NCBI GenBank assembly: GCA_963978905.1
Contig: OZ022256.1
Span: 17,829,231 to 17,893,230 of the forward strand
Length of the DNA: 64,000 bases
Direction: 5' to 3'
From: Trichostrongylus colubriformis
Lineage: Eukaryota; Nematoda; Chromadorea; Rhabditida; Trichostrongylidae
Under the pieces are notes generated by a model. The model saw only the letters and a program-made list of their open reading frames with translations, had not been told where the DNA came from and searched no databases. A program made the position numbers and the translations under genes. How positions within the stretch are numbered: position 1 is the first letter of the stretch; each line of letters begins with the position of its first letter. This document shows positions 58,861-64,000 of the stretch, one piece after another.

Positions 58861-61358
58861 CTCACTCAAGGCCTTCCACAATCTCGGGGACATTTCAATA
58901 GAATTCTAACCAGCTCTCGGTATCGATCAATCTTTCAGGAATATTGAAGATTCCTGAAAATACCGAAAATTTGGCAGTCAGCATTAACCAACAGCCCACT
59001 TGGATTGTTCCACTACTAGCGTCTGCCATAAAAATAACGACTTTCCCAGGTGGGGTTTAGTCGCTCCTTCCTCGCGAATACAGAATCGAGTGCTGCTCCT
59101 TCCTGAACTGCACTGCGAAAAAAGGGAAGGATGACAACCAATATCATGTTGAAGCGACTTCAGGACTGTACCTTATTTTATTTTTCCTTATATGAAAATG
59201 AAATCTCTTTTTTGAAAAAGCGTCAATTCCTAGGCAAGTTAATCTCGGTATATAAATATAATGTAAAATGTTTACATAACAAATAAGAGTATAAAATATG
59301 TATAAATAATAAATATGTGAAATGCGTGAGCCACAAGTAATTTTTATAAAATTATGGCCTCATTTTTGGCACACGAAAGAGATTCGGGAAGGAAAAATTC
59401 TGCTTATTTTCTTATAGTCTGCTGCATTGTAACGAGTCTGCAATAAAAGGGTATCGCAGCAAGGAAGGGCTCGGATTATCGAAGTGTGCGGACAGCTATT
59501 ATAATAAGTGGATGCACTGCAAATCACTACAGATGGAAGTGATCTCTGTCACGCGCTTGAGAGTGGAGCATTGCATGCACAAATCACCGAATTCCTTGAG
59601 AAGAAAAAACCTTCATCTCAACGCATTCATGCATATATAATTTCCACACGTGCGCAGAAATTTGGCCAGCATTTCAACGTCCCGCACTTCTCGAAGTGGT
59701 TCGTTGAAAATTTGTCCCCCCCCCCCAATATCGCTGCTACCTGACAACAAGAACTAATCCAAAATCACTAGCTTCATTCCATCTCTCTCTTAGGGACGGC
59801 ATCAGTTTGAAATTGTCAGCGACCAATAATTTCAGGATTTTGTGGCAACATTCAGTCGAAATGTTATAAGATCAAACCAGAACACATAATAAGATATGAT
59901 GGTTGCTAGTGACCATTCCGTTCCTGGGATGGACCCCATATTTGGTTTCTGTTTAGAATCGTAGTGAAATGTGAAGACATGATTTTAGCACGGGCTTAGG
60001 GAAGCTAGCAGAAGTACAATCATCGTTTATCCACATATGCGGTAGAATCTAGCACCAGTTAGGTAGCTAAGGCCGGAAAATCTATTACTTCATATTGGCC
60101 CCAGTCAACCTCTGCTGGCGACGTCACTTGCCATTGTTCTTCTTGTGCTGTTTTATGCCTAATTTAGAGTTGGATACATAGCTCACATAGAAGCTCACGG
60201 TCGTGCATAAGAACTTGAATGGATAGTCACCTTTCACGAACTACCAAATGCACTTTACTCGCTCTCTCATTCGTTCCCTCTAGGGATCCTTTTCATCATT
60301 TCTCACGCGCTACCACCCTTCTAACCTTTATGTCCAGGAAGGCATGGCGGTAATGTAACGGGCTCAGTAGTCTCGATTTGACATGAGCTGTTTGTGTTTC
60401 AGATGTGACTCATGTGTTCATGAAAGTGACTATTCTTTTAGGTAAGAAGGAAAATGTGTCATTTATTCGCCTTGGATACGTTTCCTTTTGGAATTGCAGA
60501 AAGTGCTACGCTATCGAGTGTGACAGAAATGCTAAATTGGCCGTATGGGATTAAATGATATCAAGCGTAAAATCGCTGTGCTTTTCGAAATCCGTTCCGC
60601 AGGTATTGAGTAGGTAAATATTTCTCGAATATGCACTTACACACAAAGGCTTCGTTTGCTTCTGCCCGAAGAGTATCGAGAGAGGTATTTCATCTGCTTT
60701 GCATGTTCAATTTAAATCTTCAAAAGTTTTTAACTGTGACATGGATGCCTTGATACTTTCTTTCATTATAGAATTCCCAAACCAAATAGTCTGTCCAATC
60801 TTCTACAAAATGGAATTATTATCTCCCACAAGGAAAACAAGTAGTGGGAGATTCAGCGGAAGTGGAGCTGGTTCGCAGATGAACTGACTTTGAGGTTCTC
60901 TCTGAAGACTAGGAAAAAGGAAGATTGCTGATAGAGTATTCCCAAGGAATTCAATCGATAATGCAAGTGTAAAATTGCTGCAGCTGTAGAAATGCTGATA
61001 ACTCATTGATAATTGAAATCGCATGTTCGGAAGGGCATCCTACGACCGTCATATGTCTACTTCGAATTTTCCAATGCTAGGTTTCCTGTGAAATGCTCGC
61101 GCGGTAATCGGATTCCTTTAGTACCTTGATATTCATTCTTTGTAGAATTTCTGGCCCTACACATAGCTTCACTATTTTTAATTCACGAAGTACCTTTATT
61201 GGGTCAGATGGCACCATACCTAGGACAAAGATCCAGTGAAAAATTGAATTCGGACAAGATAACCTATAAAAAAGGCAGAAATCAAGTCATCGGAGGACTA
61301 AGATTCACAAAAGCCACATTCGCTAGCAGTCCATCTGGTGCCAGCTGAGCCGTCCATC
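58861..61358. other. Unannotated stretch
   Basis: AT-rich low complexity at 59200-59310 and a small hairpin (TCTCCCAC with GTGGGAGA, near 60822-60853). The frame at 59508-59744 is unrecognised. Confidence 0.55.
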
Positions 61359-62168
61359 TACAGGGAGTGTCAAAAAAAGAAATTTCGCCCGCGGCTCACA
61401 TCTGCCAAGTATACAAAACAGAGGGAAAAGAAAGAGATAAAAGTATTGGGGCGAATATTTCCAATGCTCCTCTAAAAGCAGGAACAAGCTGTAGCTCACT
61501 ACGTTTACCGTCCCAAAAATATGGAGCCTTCAGTCGGGCCTCACAATCAGAGCATGGGGTGTATATCGCCAGGACAGAACCGTCGCGTGCCGAACACGGC
61601 CCCGCGACGTTTCTGTCCTAGCGATATACACCCTCAGAGCATGTACCGTATCAAGGACCGCTTAAAACGGTGGAGCCAAGTCCCACGGTGGGTCTTTTGT
61701 GGGAAGATTCCTAAGTATTGGCTTTCTGTTGATGGAAGTCTCAGAGCCCTGGCTGCATGGACAACGCTGCCATGATCCGAAGTATCACTTTTCATGCCTC
61801 AAATCCGTCTCCAGAGAGGTTTCAGTGGTAATGGCACGTTGTGGTTCTTGGAAACGAAAGATGTTGGGAACCTGGAAAAAGCGGAATACTTAAGGGCACC
61901 ACCCAACATAGATCCTCTCAGATACCCAGAGTGAACGGACCTTAGCAATGTTGTGAACGAGAGTGACAAAATCTCGAATTTTGCCGTGTTGAGGTGACAT
62001 ATCATGTTCAGTCGGAATAAGCTCCCATTCCTGTTTGTGCAGAAAGCTCTCACGGAGATTAGTGATAGTATGAAGTGTCCTCTTGTATTTGAGCATAGAA
62101 GCACCTTGTCAGAATCTGCTGAAGGGGTTGAAAGTGGATGGAAAATTACTTTTTTTGGCCCTTCTGTA
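61359..62168. mobile_element. Family C element carrying a nested mini-foldback
   Basis: TACAGGGAGTGTCAAAAAAA at the left and TTTTTTTGGCCCTTCTGTA at the right. Internal CACATCTGCCAAGTATACAA matches siblings. It is longer than its relatives partly because a 77-bp hairpin with a 10-bp target duplication sits at 61557-61633. Confidence 0.8.
61557..61633. mobile_element. 77-bp foldback with 10-bp target duplication
   Basis: Arms of 31 bp (61557-61587 and 61603-61633), starting GGGTGTATATCGCCAGGACA, match at 29 of 31 positions around a 15-base loop. The 10-mer TCAGAGCATG flanks it directly on both sides (61547-61556 and 61634-61643). Sibling family C copies read through this point without the hairpin, so the empty site is visible. 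A 9-11 bp duplication is typical of Mutator-like elements; assignment to that superfamily is inference. Confidence 0.8.
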
Positions 62169-62504
62169 GATCGGTCTCCTGTTATCGATATCTTTCACGA
62201 ATGACCCGTTCTTAGCCATCTATCGCATGAACCAAATAAGGATTTCGATAAATACTTCTACCATCACAAATTGGGCCCACTTCGTGACTACTGAACAAAA
62301 ATCTGTATGAACTGCAATATGACAACTTCACGTTCATAACCCATATCGCAAAGCCACAAGGTAACAAGGCATCAAAATGAGCTTTGATACTTCTCTTCAA
62401 CCAGTTTGTGAATTCAAGATGAACTTATTGTGGTCTAACCAATCAGCATATAAAAACAACATCTAAAGTTTCTGTTCAGCTTCCGAGGTATCCCTCTTTT
62501 GAAG

Positions 62505-62640
62505 GGGCGGACGTGTTGCTTCACAAGGGCCAGAAACGTTTCCCTGACCCTGGGGGGTGTGTACCCTTGTCAGGACTTCGTACCGCGGCGTGTCGCAAGC
62601 GAAGCGATGCGGACGATCTAAGGCGTCGTGTCGTTTGGTT
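62505..62640. repeat. Family G half element
   Basis: Contains GTGTACCCTTGTCAGGACTT, CGTACCGCGGCGTGTCGC and AAGCGAAGCGATGCGGACGA, matching one arm of the copy at 18.2 kb. The other arm is absent. Confidence 0.6.
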
Positions 62641-63047
62641 CCAAAACGACATATGTGAAAGGAGATTCTATATATCTAGAGACAGATTTGTATTTCATCA
62701 AAACACGTAGAACTATTATGTGTAAATGCTGTGTTGCCGTGTTGTTAGGTGTGTCTGGTGTAGTAGAGCGTATGCACTTTGTCGTCGACACACTCCCTCC
62801 TTCCCACATGAGGCCAAATCGAAGTTTTGTTGTCACTAATCATATTGAAGTGGAAGGTGTAGAAATATGCATGTGCAGAGAATGGGAGAAATCGATTCGG
62901 TGAATGATTCATCTTGATACTCTGCCAAGCCAACCATCACGACATCGAGGTTCCTGTACCAGGTCATTGAGCATCGGAATGGAATTAACAATGTTGTCAA
63001 TCATAGTTAATGTGTAAATTGGTCATCCTAATGTAGACTACCCGTCT

Positions 63048-63215
63048 ACAGGGTATGCCTTCCTTGACCCCAGGGTTGAGTGTGTACCCTCATGTCTGGA
63101 TTTCGCACCATGACGAGCGACGTGCAACGCGGTGTGTACAAGATATGCGCGTCGCAATGAATGGGTCTTAGAACGATTACACGGAAATGCCATTTTGTAA
63201 CCACGTGGCTTGAAT
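63048..63215. repeat. Family G half element
   Basis: Contains GTGTACCCTCATGTCTGGAT, TTCGCACCATGACGAGCG and TGACCCCAGGG, the last also present (as its variant) in the neighbouring copy 0.5 kb upstream. Confidence 0.6.
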
Positions 63216-63585
63216 TTTAGCGCTAGCTGCGGGAAGGTAGCCCCCTAGTGAATTAACAATTTTGCTTCAGATACCCCCTTGTTTTACATGGAATCTGTTT
63301 CACGCACTCTGAAGCTTCTTTCCGCTTCTTCGATCTTGTCTGAAAACCTTCTCTGCTCGAACCTTTATGCTATTCTGGATGAAGTCGTCGTAGATCTTTG
63401 CGGGCGTACGACGTGTCTGGTGTGTATATTTCCTTTTCCACATTGACCCAAATAATATTTACATTACTGTAATCGTGTCCCTTGACAAAGAATAACGTAT
63501 TTGAGACAAATACTGATTCTAGCAGCACCTAACGAAACCACGCAGCTTCTTATAATGCCGTTGATCGAGAGTTTTACTAACCTTA

Positions 63586-63850
63586 TATAGAATTCCGAGT
63601 AGTTATGAGAATTATGCTAGAATTTCTAGTTTTCGCACTATGTGTCCATATCCTAATTGTCTTCCCCTTATTCTCGATTGATTCTGATAAAGGGAAACCT
63701 GATTCAACCCTCGCGTTACTTTCGCCCCCATCATATTGGTAGCTCATGTATCTCCAGGAAAAGCCATTGTCAGTGATCGTAAGCTTCGTGCCATATCTAG
63801 TACCGTTTGACCTGTTGTGATTCACAATAGGGCAGACGACAAGACTTGGT
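63586..63850 (-). CDS. Candidate terminal exon, unknown protein
   Basis: A minus-strand frame reads GPSLVVCPIVNHNRSNGTRY, then GTKLTITDNGFSWRYMSYQY, and stays open to a stop at about 63583. No repeat family overlaps it and its composition is protein-like, but no upstream exon lies inside what I could check and no domain is recognised. Confidence 0.2.
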
Positions 63851-64000
63851 CCATGCCATAGGAGTGGACGATACAGTAGTAATCATTTGAATGTCAACAG
63901 TCTGTTTAGCCTATCTCGAAGGAAAGACTTTTCAACCACAGAAGGACGGCTTCTTGCCACTGTAACTTTCGAAAATCGTTGATCTTCACCGAGATATTTC

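Noticed and set aside
1..64000. CRISPR arrays, bacterial operons, rRNA, spliced-leader genes, viral genes
   Set aside because: None seen: no regularly spaced direct repeats, no clustered long ORFs with ribosome-binding sites, and no recognisable rRNA or SL sequence on either strand.

Overview
The window reads as nuclear DNA of a strongylid (hookworm-like) nematode. It has no operon-style coding and almost no long open frames, but it holds one widely spaced multi-exon chemoreceptor gene with both tiny (53 nt) and multi-kilobase introns, plus relics of Tc1/mariner, Penelope-like and RTE elements of the kinds common in such worms. The species is an inference; nothing here fixes it. I saw no rRNA, no spliced-leader gene and no intact tRNA.

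Layout. 1-3.5 kb: foldback repeats of families A and B. 6.6-10.2 kb: two truncated Penelope-like reverse transcriptase copies lying head to head as a giant inverted repeat, the right copy interrupted by a 1.35 kb DD37D (maT-like) transposon with a dead transposase. 11.0-11.35 kb: an RTE-type endonuclease fragment. 16.19-25.35 kb, minus strand: a seven-transmembrane serpentine (Srbc-like) receptor rebuilt as six exons, the only host gene I can defend; its large introns hold several foldback elements and a SINE-like unit. 26.3 kb, 29.7-30.4 kb and 39.0-39.65 kb: mariner relics. 36.1-36.7 kb: a Tc1/Tc3-type DD34E transposase relic. 31-64 kb: mostly dispersed non-autonomous elements (families A, C, F, G, tRNA-like SINEs, single foldbacks) in otherwise featureless DNA.

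The main theme is the density of inverted repeats. At least twenty hairpin-capable structures are present, from a 77-bp foldback flanked by a 10-bp target duplication to a 3.6 kb inverted pair. Several families recur (A at five loci, C six times, F three, G four, D and E twice each). Transcribed through, many would form long double-stranded RNA, which is relevant to small-RNA silencing in nematodes; that link is inference. Family letters (A-H, K, L) are labels made up here.
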